Shown one piece after another: positions 1 through 8,122 of a stretch of 64,000 nucleotides of DNA. Origin of the DNA: Mesorhizobium sp. NZP2077 (GTDB lineage Bacteria; Pseudomonadota; Alphaproteobacteria; Rhizobiales; Rhizobiaceae); assembly GCF_013170805.1 (NCBI RefSeq), contig NZ_CP051293.1, positions 5,586,001 through 5,650,000 of the forward strand, written 5' to 3'. The notes under the pieces were generated by a model that had not been told where the DNA came from, did no database searches, and saw only the letters and a program-made list of their open reading frames with translations. The translations under genes and the position numbers were made by a program. How positions within the stretch are numbered: the first letter of the stretch is position 1; every line of letters begins with the position of its first letter.

Positions 1-252
1 CACCGTGTTGACCGGCCGGTCGAAGGGCCGAAGCGCTGTGATGTCGCGGCCGTCGAGTAAGACCTTGCCGGTCGACGGGCTTTCGAAGCCGGCGATGACG
101 CGCAGGCTGGTGGTCTTGCCGCAGCCGGATGGCCCGAGCAGCGTGATGAACTCGCCGCTGATGATGTCGAGATCGACGGCATCGAGCCCAACGATGCCAC
201 CGGGAAAAATCTTCGAGACATTTTGCAGCCGGACGAGAGGATCAGGCGCCAT
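1..252 (-). CDS. Polyamine-type ABC transporter ATP-binding protein (PotA-like), N-terminal part only
   Basis: ATPase subunit of a spermidine/putrescine-type importer, energising the permeases encoded at 2210-3912. The gene starts at 252 on the minus strand and leaves the window at base 1, so only about 84 codons are present. The visible part has the usual N-terminal beta strands and an intact Walker A motif (GPSGCGKTT, near residues 43-51), followed by the start of the region leading to the Q-loop. Its start overlaps the 3' end of the XRE-cupin gene by 11 bp, implying translational coupling as the last visible gene of the operon. The substrate is inferred from the operon, not from this fragment. 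Confidence 0.85.
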   Translation of the reverse strand, partial: MAPDPLVRLQNVSKIFPGGIVGLDAVDLDIISGEFITLLGPSGCGKTTSLRVIAGFESPSTGKVLLDGRDITALRPFDRPVNTV

Positions 253-850
253 CGCGAACCTCGGACGGTTTCGTGGTGTTGACCCACAGGATCTGGCACT
301 GCTCGGCGCCGGGATTGCGGAAGGCGTGCAAAAGCGTGCTCTTGAAGGCAAAGCTGTCGCCGGTCTTCAGCCCGTATTTGGTCGAATCCACCACCAGTTC
401 GACCTCGCCCGAAAGCACGTAGCCGAATTCATGGCCGGCATGGGCATAGGCTTCCGCCGTGCCGCCACCGGCCTCCACCGTCACCAGCATGCCGGTCAGC
501 GTCGCGCCCGGCGGCGACAGCAGCGCCTTGGCGATGCCTTCGGATTTTACGGGAATCACGCGGCGGCTGTTGGCACGCACGCAATAGAGATCGTTGACGG
601 CATCATTGCCGTCGGCGATCAGCGCCGACGGCTCGATGTCCAGCGCAGCGGCGAGCGGCCAGATCACCTTGACGCGCAATGAGGACATGCCCCGCTCGAT
701 CTGGCTCAGCGCGCCGATCGACACGCCGGCTTTTGCCGCCAGTTCGGCCAGCGACAGGCGGCGCTCCAGCCGTAGCGCCCGCACCCGCCGGCCGACGCGA
801 ACGTCGGCATCGTCCTTGGGTTTCTCGGCGGCTTCGTCAAGAACATCCAT
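242..850 (-). CDS. XRE-family regulator with C-terminal cupin domain
   Basis: A 202-residue transcription regulator. A helix-turn-helix of the XRE type occupies about residues 20-75 (the segment with LAAKAGVSIGALSQIERG) and a cupin ligand-binding fold follows at about 115-195 (HAGHEFGYVLSGEVEL, then the GDSFAF turn). The start at 850 is preferred because the frame upstream runs through a palindromic repeat and has no family similarity. This domain order is that of PuuR-type regulators of polyamine and amino-acid genes. Its place between the binding-protein and ATPase genes suggests autoregulation of this transporter. The likely operator is the palindrome ahead of the first permease gene (3951-3994). 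Confidence 0.85.
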   Translation of the reverse strand: MDVLDEAAEKPKDDADVRVGRRVRALRLERRLSLAELAAKAGVSIGALSQIERGMSSLRVKVIWPLAAALDIEPSALIADGNDAVNDLYCVRANSRRVIPVKSEGIAKALLSPPGATLTGMLVTVEAGGGTAEAYAHAGHEFGYVLSGEVELVVDSTKYGLKTGDSFAFKSTLLHAFRNPGAEQCQILWVNTTKPSEVRDGA

Positions 851-871
851 GCATTCGTCCTCGTTGTCTTT

Positions 872-1106
872 CCCTTCTCCCCTTGTGGGGTAAGAAGCGG
901 TTCGCCCAGCGAACGAAAAGCCAATTGCTTGGCTTTTCGAGCTTCGAACGCCCTGAGCCTGCGAAGGGCCGGGCGTGGTGGCCGATCTACCCTGCCGGGT
1001 CCCCGCTGCTTCGCAGCGTCCCGGCGTTTTCCGGCCTTTCATCGTGCCACCGGCACGATGAATTCGCTACGCGAACCGGCTGCTCACCCCACAAGGCGAG
1101 AAGGGA
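872..1106. repeat. Palindromic rhizobial intergenic element (RIME-like)
   Basis: The gap between the binding-protein gene and the XRE-cupin gene is almost filled by a long imperfect inverted repeat. It begins with CTTCTCCCCTTGTGGGG and ends with CCCCACAAGGCGAGAAG, with internal shorter palindromes. Similar element ends occur at 45151-45298 and 62295-62445, so this is a dispersed family. In transcripts it would form a large hairpin between two genes of one operon, which may lower expression of the downstream genes or stabilise the upstream message. No coding sequence is evident inside it. Confidence 0.7.
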
Positions 1107-1116
1107 AGACCTCAGC

Positions 1117-2184
1117 TCACCCGCCAGCCTTCACCTTCTCGAACATCTTGGCCACATCGTCATTCTGCTTCATTGGTCCGGTGAAGATGGTGGTCTTCAG
1201 CATCACTTCCGGATCGGACGGCAGTTGCAGCTTTTCAAGTTCATCCTTCGCCACGCCGGCGAAGGCGGTTGAGAGCGAGCTGCCATAGCCGTAGGACTGG
1301 ATCAGGAATTTGCCTGAATCGGCATCCAGCCGGCTGTTGATGAAGTCATAGGCGAGATCGACATTCTTGGCATCCTTCAGCATGACGAAGCCGCAGGCCC
1401 AGGTCAGCATGCCTTCCTTTGGCTTCATGAACTCGACCGGCACGCCCTGTTTCTTCAGCGAGGTGGCGGACGCGTTCCAGGTCATGGCGGCGACCAGTTG
1501 GCCGCTGGCCAGCGCCTGCTCGACCGAGGTCATGTCGGTGGTGTAGCTCGACAGCAGCGGGCGCTGTTCGCGCAGCTTTACCGCGACCTTGTCCATCTGC
1601 TCGGGCGTCATGTCGAAGGGGTTTACGCCGGCCAGAAGTGCGGCAACGATCGGCGTGTCGTGGACGGCGTCGATGGTCGCCATGCGGCCGGCATATTGCT
1701 TGTCCCACAGAAGGTTCCAGCTGGCCTCGGGGTTCTTCACCAGATCGGTCCGGTAGAGGATCGAGGTGTTGCCCCAGTCCCACGGCACCATCCAGACCTT
1801 GCCGTCGCCGGCCTGCAGATCGGGCAGGTTCTTGAACACCGGGAAGATCGAATCCCAGTTCTTGATGCGCTTGGTGTCGATCGGCTGCAGCAGGCCTTCC
1901 TTGTTCCAGCGCGCCACCTTGTCGTAGCAGGGATGCGCAATATCCGGGCGGAAGCCGGCCTTGACCTTGGTGAAGGCATCGTCGTCGTCACCGAAGATCG
2001 AGGCCTCGACGCCATCGGGGTGTGCGGCCAGGAAGCTCTTGTTGAAGTCGGGCAGTTCGTAGCCCGACCAGGTGAAGTATTGCAGCTTTTCGGCGGCCAG
2101 CGCCACGGTCGACGACAGCGCGAGCGCCAGTGCAGCGAGGCCGGCCCGGGCCTTGTGTCCGGTTATCGATTTCAGAAATGCCAT
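1117..2184 (-). CDS. Spermidine/putrescine-type ABC transporter substrate-binding protein
   Basis: Periplasmic binding protein of 355 residues, PotD-like. A Sec signal peptide covers about residues 1-29 (hydrophobic core, then VALAAEK cleavage region). The mature protein starts with the family-typical LQYFTWSGYELPDF segment and keeps the aromatic and acidic residues expected of a polyamine site (for example VPWDWGNTSILY). The start at 2184 follows a clear ribosome-binding site (GAGGAG). The gene lies 25 bp downstream of the second permease gene in the same operon. Polyamine is the best guess, but related proteins bind other amines. Confidence 0.85.
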   Translation of the reverse strand: MAFLKSITGHKARAGLAALALALSSTVALAAEKLQYFTWSGYELPDFNKSFLAAHPDGVEASIFGDDDDAFTKVKAGFRPDIAHPCYDKVARWNKEGLLQPIDTKRIKNWDSIFPVFKNLPDLQAGDGKVWMVPWDWGNTSILYRTDLVKNPEASWNLLWDKQYAGRMATIDAVHDTPIVAALLAGVNPFDMTPEQMDKVAVKLREQRPLLSSYTTDMTSVEQALASGQLVAAMTWNASATSLKKQGVPVEFMKPKEGMLTWACGFVMLKDAKNVDLAYDFINSRLDADSGKFLIQSYGYGSSLSTAFAGVAKDELEKLQLPSDPEVMLKTTIFTGPMKQNDDVAKMFEKVKAGG

Positions 2185-2209
2185 TTTCGTTCTCCTCTCA
2201 TTGTTGTGG

Positions 2210-3031
2210 TCAGGCTGTATTGCGGCGCCCGGCGCCAAGCCCGCGGTGACGCAGGAGCTCGGCTGTGCCGGCGATGATGAAGGATACGGCCAGGATCACC
2301 GTCCCGAGCGCCATCACGGTCGGCAGCGAGCGGGGAAAGCGCAGCTGGCTCCAGATGTAGAGCGGCAGCGTCGGCTCAGTGCCGGCGAGGAAGAAGACGA
2401 CGATGAATTCGTCGAAGGAGATCAGGAAGGCGAGCATGAAGGCCGACAGCACGGCGGGCAGGCTGAGCGGCAGCATGACGCGCCGGAATGTCGTCCAGTC
2501 GGAGGCGCCGAGGTCGAGCGCGGCCTCGCGAACGGTCTTCGGGATGGCGGCGAAGCGGCTGCGCATGACGACCACCGTCGTCGGCAGCGCCACCAGTATG
2601 TGGCCGAGCACGATGGCGATGCGCGATGGTCCGAGGCCGATGAGGTTGACCAGGATCAAGAGCGATATGCCGACAATAACGCCGGGAATGAGGATCGGCA
2701 GCCGTGCTATGGCGCTGATGGTGGCGGCAAGGGGCGAGCGGCCATAGAGGTCCATATAGGACACGGTGATGCCGCACAGCGTGGCGCCGGAGGCGGCGAT
2801 GGCGGCGATGACGAGACTGTTCAAGAGCGCGCCCGACAGCGCCGGATTGCCATAGAGCGTCTCGTACCATTGCAGCGTGAAGCCCTGCAGCGGAAACGCC
2901 GCCTGGATGGAATCGTTGAAGGAAAACAGCGGGATCAGCAGGACCGGCAGATAGAGAAACACCAGATAGGCAAGCACATAGAGACCGAGCCAGCGGCCAT
3001 CGCGTTTCGTGCTGGCGCGTTCCGCTTTCAT
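2210..3031 (-). CDS. Polyamine-type ABC transporter permease (PotC-like)
   Basis: Inner-membrane permease of 273 residues with about six hydrophobic segments. The binding-protein-dependent transport signature is near residue 175 (EAALDLGASDWTTFRRVMLP), matching the EAA loop that docks with the ATPase. The start codon overlaps the stop of the upstream permease in an ATGA arrangement (3028-3031), so the two are translationally coupled and probably form a heterodimeric pore. Confidence 0.88.
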   Translation of the reverse strand: MKAERASTKRDGRWLGLYVLAYLVFLYLPVLLIPLFSFNDSIQAAFPLQGFTLQWYETLYGNPALSGALLNSLVIAAIAASGATLCGITVSYMDLYGRSPLAATISAIARLPILIPGVIVGISLLILVNLIGLGPSRIAIVLGHILVALPTTVVVMRSRFAAIPKTVREAALDLGASDWTTFRRVMLPLSLPAVLSAFMLAFLISFDEFIVVFFLAGTEPTLPLYIWSQLRFPRSLPTVMALGTVILAVSFIIAGTAELLRHRGLGAGRRNTA

Positions 3032-3912
3032 GTGCGGCTGCCAAATCTGCGGTCGGCGCCGCGCGCCACCAGCACCACAAGCAGGATGACCAGCATGACG
3101 CAGACCGAAAGGGCGGCGCCGAACGGCCAGTCATTGGCCTTGCCGAACTGCGACTGGATCAGCGAGCCGATCATGGTGCTGGTCGGGCCGCCGACCATGG
3201 CCGGGGTGACATAGTCGCCGACCGTCGGCACGAAGACGACGAGGGCCGCCGCCAGCACGCCCGGCATCGAGTTCGGCAGCACGACACGGCGGAACGCGGT
3301 GAACGGCCGCGCGCCAAGGTCGGAAGCAGCCTCGAGCATCGATTTCGGGATGGTGTCCAGCGCCACATAGATGGGCAGGATGGCGAAGGGGGCATAGGCA
3401 TGCGCGAGCGTGACGACCACCGCCGCCGGCGTGTTCAGGAAGGCCAATGTCGGCTGGGACCAGATACCGCTTTCGATCAGCGCCGAGTTCAAGACGCCGT
3501 TGTAGGCGAGCACGATTTTCCAGGCGAAGACGCGCAGGAGATAGCTGGTCCAGAACGGCAGCGTCACCAGGAACAACAGCAGGCTACGCCGCCGCCGGGC
3601 ATGGAAACCAAGATAGTAGGCGACGGGATAGGCGGTGACGACGGTCGCCAGCGTCACCAGGCCGGCAATGACCAGCGAGCGCAGCGTCACCGTCCAGTAG
3701 AGCGGATCGGTGACCACGGTGGCGAAGTTTTCAACGGTCAGCCCAACGCCGAGCAGCGAACCGTCATTGCCACGGAAGGCGAGGAACAGCACCAGGCCAA
3801 GCGCAAACAGGATCAGCACGAAAGTGACCAGCGCCCCCGGCAGCAGCATAGCGAGCCGGAAAGCCGATGAAGACCGGGCCTCTGGCGCTTGCATTGCAAC
3901 TAGGGTCGACAT
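3028..3912 (-). CDS. Polyamine-type ABC transporter permease (PotB-like)
   Basis: First gene of the operon, encoding a permease of 294 residues with about six membrane spans and the EAA loop (EAASDLGARPFTAFRRVVLP). A GTG at 3924 is also in frame, but the ATG at 3912 has a purine-rich stretch (GAGCAGG) just upstream and is preferred. A promoter-like TTGACA on the minus strand and a 16-bp palindrome lie at 3951-3973, directly ahead of the gene. Confidence 0.86.
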   Translation of the reverse strand: MSTLVAMQAPEARSSSAFRLAMLLPGALVTFVLILFALGLVLFLAFRGNDGSLLGVGLTVENFATVVTDPLYWTVTLRSLVIAGLVTLATVVTAYPVAYYLGFHARRRRSLLLFLVTLPFWTSYLLRVFAWKIVLAYNGVLNSALIESGIWSQPTLAFLNTPAAVVVTLAHAYAPFAILPIYVALDTIPKSMLEAASDLGARPFTAFRRVVLPNSMPGVLAAALVVFVPTVGDYVTPAMVGGPTSTMIGSLIQSQFGKANDWPFGAALSVCVMLVILLVVLVARGADRRFGSRT

Positions 3913-3950
3913 CGACCTGCTCACCCGGGTTTTGAAATTGGCTAAGACTT

Positions 3951-3994
3951 TTTCATATTCATGAAACTGTCAAGCCGAATCCGGCTTTCATGAA
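3951..3994 (-). promoter_or_regulatory. Promoter and palindromic operator of the polyamine-type operon
   Basis: Reading toward the potB-like gene there is a TTGACA hexamer (3973-3968). Directly downstream is a perfect inverted repeat, TTTCAT-N4-ATGAAA (3951-3966), lying where a repressor would block the -35/-10 spacer. A second 8-bp palindrome, TTCATGAA, sits just upstream at 3987-3994. Two related sites around one -35 box suggest cooperative binding. The XRE-cupin protein of the operon is the obvious candidate ligand; this is inference. Confidence 0.5.
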
Positions 3995-4111
3995 TTGTTG
4001 CCGTCAGCGCTCCGGCGACCGCCGGAACGCTTGCGGCTTTGCCCGGAATGGTCGAAAAGCCGTAGCCGACCTGGTAAGCCTGCCGTTCTCAGCCGCGTTA
4101 ACTGGGTTATC

Positions 4112-5019
4112 TCATCCGAACCGTTTGGTCGGTGTGCCTCGAACGCCTGCGTGCACCGCGAAGAGCCCGCCCTCCTGCGGGTTCGCCCGCAGATGTCTCT
4201 CGCTCATGGTGAACCGAGCCGAGGTGACGAAGAGGATGTCGAAATTCTCGCCACCGAAAGCACAGCTCGTCGGCCAGCTGCAGGGCAGTTCCACCACCTT
4301 GTCCAGAACTCCGTCAGGTGAAATACGGACCAGGCAGCCGCCCCCTGCGACGCGACAATTCCAGACATAGCCCTCCGCATCCATGCACGACCCGTCCGGC
4401 AAACCGCGTGGAAAGCCCGCGAAGAAAAGACGCCTGTCGGTTATTCGCGATTGCACCCTGTCCCAGCGATAGCGAAAGATCTGGTTCTTGGTCGTGTCTG
4501 CCGTGATGAAGGCATCATCCGCCGTCCAGACCATAGTGTTGGTGATGCCGAAGCGATCGGCGCTGAGCGCCTCGACAATGCCGGCAGTGTCGACGCGATA
4601 GATCCGCCCCGCATCTCGCGAGATATCGCGTGGACGATCGTCGGGGCCGATATTGTTTTCCATGGTGCCGACCCAGAATGAGCCGTCCGGGGCGACCACA
4701 CCCTCATTCAGCCGTGTGTCAGGGCTGTCCGGTTCGATCGTCGCGATCGTCCTGAAGGTTTCTCCGAAATCCCACAGTGCCACGTCCTTTCGCAGCCCGA
4801 CAACTGCGCCACCGTCCCTGCGCAGGCCAATCGAGGTTGCGAAGTACGGTGTCTGCCAGCTCTCGTGATCTAGAGTGGCGGATCGAGCCGGTGGATGCGT
4901 CGCCCAATGATATCCACCCAGATCAGTGTCTTCGTGCTCTCGTCCCAGACAAGGCTCTCGCCGACAATATCCTGGGCATCAAACACGAAGCCTGGCTGCT
5001 TTTCTTCGCTATCCACCAC
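4112..5019 (-). pseudogene. SMP-30/gluconolactonase-family lactonase, interrupted by a one-base frameshift
   Basis: SMP-30 family enzymes hydrolyse sugar lactones to aldonic acids. Reading from GTG 5019 the frame gives a typical N-terminus (VGESLVWDESTKTLIWVDI, ending RLDPPL) and hits a stop at 4872-4870. The rest of the family sequence (TLDHESW, TSIGLRRDGGAVVG, then NTMVW and PDGSCMDAEGYVW) continues without gap in another frame to the stop at 4112. Restoring one base near 4881-4885 would give an uninterrupted protein of about 300 residues (RLDPATLDHESW). A short product from an internal GTG at 4783 would lack the N-terminal metal-binding Glu and first blade. It is either a real loss-of-function mutation or a sequencing error. 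Its neighbours are sugar-catabolic genes. Confidence 0.8.
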
Positions 5020-5122
5020 CCTTTTCCCTTTCCGACTGTCGCGTGGTCAACCGCTATTGACAGACAAGATTTCACAAAGATATACACATTTCAAGAAAAC
5101 ATGTCATACAGGTTTTGGGCAA

Positions 5123-5845
5123 ATGGTGAGCGATCGCAGCATAGGACCTGACGAGACAAATCCCGGCCTGGTGAGTGCCGCCATTCAGGCCATCACCCAA
5201 CACATCCGGGTTGAGCGCCTTGGCCCTGGCGACCTCTTGCCCAGTGAAGCCGACATGACCCGCAAGCTCAGCGTCTCGCGAACAGTGGTGCGGGAGGCGT
5301 TTCGATCACTGTCGGCGATGCGCCTGATCGACATGAGCGCCGGACGTCGCGCCAGCGTGGCCAAACTCGACATTGGCGCCATGTCGATGGTGATCGAGCA
5401 TGGCGTCACCACCGAACAGATCAGCATCCAGCAGGTTTACGATGTGCGTCGTACCATCGAAATGCGCACGGTGGCGCTCGCCGCACTCCGGCGGACCGAC
5501 GCCGAGGCGGCTGAAATCCAAAAATGTGCGCGGCTGATGCGCGAGAACCATCAGGCGCCCGAGATCGTCATGGAGCACGACATCGCATTCCATGAGGCGA
5601 TCGCGCGGGCCTCTCACAACCCGGTGTTTTCGTTGATCATCAACGCTTTCAGCGGTGTCACGCGACGCACCTGGGTGATCGGCTGGCGCACGCGTGCCAC
5701 CGGGGAAGAGCAGATCAAGATGATCGATGGGCACGGAGATATTGCCCGGGCGATCATCGCGGGGAACCCGCAACTTGCCGCCGAACATATGGCCGCGCAT
5801 TTCGACAAAAGCGTCAAGGCACTGATCGATGCGGGGATCGCATGA
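5123..5845 (+). CDS. GntR-family regulator, FadR/FCD subgroup
   Basis: A 240-residue regulator. The N-terminal winged helix-turn-helix is at about residues 15-80 (LPSEADMTRKLSVSRTVVREAFRSL) and an all-helical FCD ligand domain follows, with the expected metal-site pattern (R...E then HDIAFHEAIARAS). It is divergent from the broken lactonase gene and overlaps the next gene by 4 bp (ATGA at 5842-5845), so it is the first gene of the sugar-acid operon and probably its repressor. The ATG at 5123 is chosen because upstream sequence in frame has no family similarity; its ribosome-binding site is weak. Confidence 0.85.
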   Translation: MVSDRSIGPDETNPGLVSAAIQAITQHIRVERLGPGDLLPSEADMTRKLSVSRTVVREAFRSLSAMRLIDMSAGRRASVAKLDIGAMSMVIEHGVTTEQISIQQVYDVRRTIEMRTVALAALRRTDAEAAEIQKCARLMRENHQAPEIVMEHDIAFHEAIARASHNPVFSLIINAFSGVTRRTWVIGWRTRATGEEQIKMIDGHGDIARAIIAGNPQLAAEHMAAHFDKSVKALIDAGIA

Positions 5846-7044
5846 AAATCCGCGCGCTTGAGACCATTCGTATCGAAGAGCGGCCCAATCTGCTCTGGAT
5901 CGAGGTTCATACCGACGAGGGCATCACCGGCCTTGGCGAAACCTTCTTCCTGGCCCGCACGGTCGAGGAATATGTCCATGAATATGTCGCGCCACGCGTC
6001 ATCGGCCGCGATCCACTGCAGATCGATCTGCTTTCCGCCGACCTGGTTGGCTATCTCGGTTTCCGCTCCAGCGGGGTCGAAGTCCGCGGCAATTCCGCCT
6101 TCGACATCGCGCTCTGGGATATTTTCGGCAAGGCCATGAACCAGCCGATTGCACAGCTTCTAGGGGGCTTTTCGCGGCAGTCCATCCGCACCTACAACAC
6201 CTGCGCCGGCACCGAATACATCAAGGACGGCAAGGGGCAGACAACCGCAAATTATGGTCTCGGCACGAGGCAGGGCTACGACGACCTGAATGGATTTCTC
6301 CACCGCGCCGACGAATTGGCGGTAGAGCTGCTTGAAGAGGGTATCACGGCCATGAAGATCTGGCCTTTCGACCATGCCGCCGAGAAAGGCCGGGGGCAAG
6401 ACATTAGCGCCACTGACCTCAAAGCCGCGCTGCAACCCTTCGAGAAGATCCGCAAAGCTGTCGGCGACAAGATCGACATCATGGTCGAATTCCACTCCCT
6501 GTGGCAGCTCCTGCCGGCGATCAAGATCGCCAAAGCGCTCGGACCCTATGGCACATACTGGCATGAGGATCCCATCCGGATGGACAGCCTCGCCGACCTC
6601 AAGCGCTATGAGGCCGCGAGCCCGGCGCCGATCTCGGCATCGGAAACCTTGGGCAGTCGCTGGGCATTCCGGGATCTTCTGGAGACCGGTGCCGCAGGCA
6701 TCGTCATGCTGGATATTTCCTGGTGCGGCGGGCTTTCCGAAGCACGCAAGATCGCGGCGATGGCGGAGGCGTGGCACCTGCCGGTCGCCCCGCACGACTG
6801 CACGGGGCCGGTGGTTCTGGCGGCGTCCACACATTTGTCCCTCAACGCGCCCAACGCACTCGTACAGGAGAGCGTGCGGGCATTCTACCGGACCTGGTAC
6901 CGCGACCTCGTGACCGCACTACCGGAAGTCAAGGACGGCATGATCACCGTGCCGCCCGGCCCCGGGCTCGGGCTGGAGCTCAATCCCGACCTCGGTCGGG
7001 CCTACACCGTCCATCGCCGCGTCTCCGACAAGGCAGACATCTGA
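5842..7044 (+). CDS. Enolase-superfamily sugar-acid dehydratase, galactonate/mannonate dehydratase-like
   Basis: Protein of 400 residues, full length for the mandelate racemase subgroup. Likely metal ligands are E216, E242 and E268. H218 two residues after the first ligand (VEFHSLW) and H318 (APHDCTGPV) correspond to the acid/base pair of D-galactonate-type dehydratases, which convert an aldonate to its 2-keto-3-deoxy acid. It is coupled to the GntR gene and followed by a sugar importer, an SDR, a mutarotase and a FAH-fold enzyme, fitting a non-phosphorylative sugar oxidation route. The exact sugar acid cannot be read from sequence. Confidence 0.82.
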   Translation: MKIRALETIRIEERPNLLWIEVHTDEGITGLGETFFLARTVEEYVHEYVAPRVIGRDPLQIDLLSADLVGYLGFRSSGVEVRGNSAFDIALWDIFGKAMNQPIAQLLGGFSRQSIRTYNTCAGTEYIKDGKGQTTANYGLGTRQGYDDLNGFLHRADELAVELLEEGITAMKIWPFDHAAEKGRGQDISATDLKAALQPFEKIRKAVGDKIDIMVEFHSLWQLLPAIKIAKALGPYGTYWHEDPIRMDSLADLKRYEAASPAPISASETLGSRWAFRDLLETGAAGIVMLDISWCGGLSEARKIAAMAEAWHLPVAPHDCTGPVVLAASTHLSLNAPNALVQESVRAFYRTWYRDLVTALPEVKDGMITVPPGPGLGLELNPDLGRAYTVHRRVSDKADI

Positions 7045-7068
7045 AACACACTCAACGGGAGGGATAGA

Positions 7069-8046
7069 ATGAAACGACTGACTGCAACGCTTTTGCTCGC
7101 GACGACGCTGCTCGCCGGGCCTTCCGTGGCCAGCGCCGACGGGCTCAACATCGTCTTCACGCATCATTCGTCGGCCTCGAACACGTTCTGGCAAGCGGTG
7201 AAGAAGGGCTTTGACGATGCCTGCGGCAAGGTCGAGGCCAAATGCAACATGATCTTCACCCAGACCGAAGGTTCGGTCGAGCAGCAACTCGCCAACATGC
7301 GCGCCGCCCTTGCCGCCAAGCCGGATGCCTTGCTGACATCGATCGTCGACAACAAGGCGTTCGACGACGTCATCAAGGAGGCACGCGATGCCGGCGTGTT
7401 GGTGATTGCCGTCAATGTCGATGACACTGAAGGCGCCAAGGGCAATGCGCGGCAGGCCTTCATAGGGCAAGGTTTCAAGCCGGCGGGTTATTCGCTCGGC
7501 AAGGCGATTTCCGAGAGCTTCCCGAAAGAAGGGCCAATCAAGGTTCTGGTCGGCATTTCGGCACCAGGCCAGAACTGGTCGGAAAGTCGCGGCGCGGGAG
7601 TGATGCAGTTCCTGGAGGAGTACAAGGCGGCCCATCCCGATCGTCAGGTTTCATGGGAGCGGATCGACAGCGGAACGGATCTCGCGGTCACGTCCGATCG
7701 TGTCGGCGCCTATCTCAACGCGCATCCCGACACCACCGCCTATTTCGACACCGGGTTCTGGTGCGCCGGCGTTGCGCGGTCGCTGCAGGATCGCGGCGTC
7801 GCGCCGGGCAAAGTCCTGCTTGGCGGCTTCGACCTGGTGCCGGAAGTTCTGCAACAAATGCAGAAGGGCTACGTCCAGGCCCTGGTCGACCAGCAACCTT
7901 ACATGCAGGGCTTCATGCCGGTGATGGAAGCCTATCTGAACAAGAAGGTCGGTCTGGCACCATCCGACATTGATACGGGCCAGGGCATCGTACGCCCCGA
8001 CCAGGCCGACGCGATCATGACGCTTTCCGCGCAGGGCCTGCGCTAG
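7069..8046 (+). CDS. Sugar ABC transporter substrate-binding protein (ribose-type periplasmic fold)
   Basis: A 325-residue periplasmic protein with a Sec signal peptide (about residues 1-23, ending SVASAD) and the type I binding-protein fold used for monosaccharides (SSASNTFWQAVKKGFDDAC near the start, PDTTAYFDTGF for the hinge strand region, and a late VDQQPYMQGF segment). A strong ribosome-binding site (GGGAGGG) precedes the ATG. It is the first of three transport genes; a stable hairpin follows its stop codon. Confidence 0.87.
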   Translation: MKRLTATLLLATTLLAGPSVASADGLNIVFTHHSSASNTFWQAVKKGFDDACGKVEAKCNMIFTQTEGSVEQQLANMRAALAAKPDALLTSIVDNKAFDDVIKEARDAGVLVIAVNVDDTEGAKGNARQAFIGQGFKPAGYSLGKAISESFPKEGPIKVLVGISAPGQNWSESRGAGVMQFLEEYKAAHPDRQVSWERIDSGTDLAVTSDRVGAYLNAHPDTTAYFDTGFWCAGVARSLQDRGVAPGKVLLGGFDLVPEVLQQMQKGYVQALVDQQPYMQGFMPVMEAYLNKKVGLAPSDIDTGQGIVRPDQADAIMTLSAQGLR

Positions 8047-8064
8047 GCCCACGCGCCATGTGTT

Positions 8065-8092
8065 CGCCCGGCGGTGTTCACACCGCCGGGCG
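8065..8092 (+). promoter_or_regulatory. Stable intercistronic hairpin after the sugar-binding-protein gene
   Basis: A perfect 12-bp stem (CGCCCGGCGGTG paired with CACCGCCGGGCG) closes a TTCA loop, 18 bases after the binding-protein stop codon. There is no T-run, so it is more likely a processing or stability element, or partial attenuator, that keeps the binding protein more abundant than the permease and ATPase. Confidence 0.65.
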
Positions 8093-8122
8093 GTCCCTTG
8101 CCTCGAATTCCTGGAGCCTGCC

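Noticed and set aside
8060..8122. Upstream GTG start for the first sugar permease
   Set aside because: The extra 21 codons are the sequence of a perfect intercistronic hairpin, and a well-spaced GGAG points to TTG 8123.
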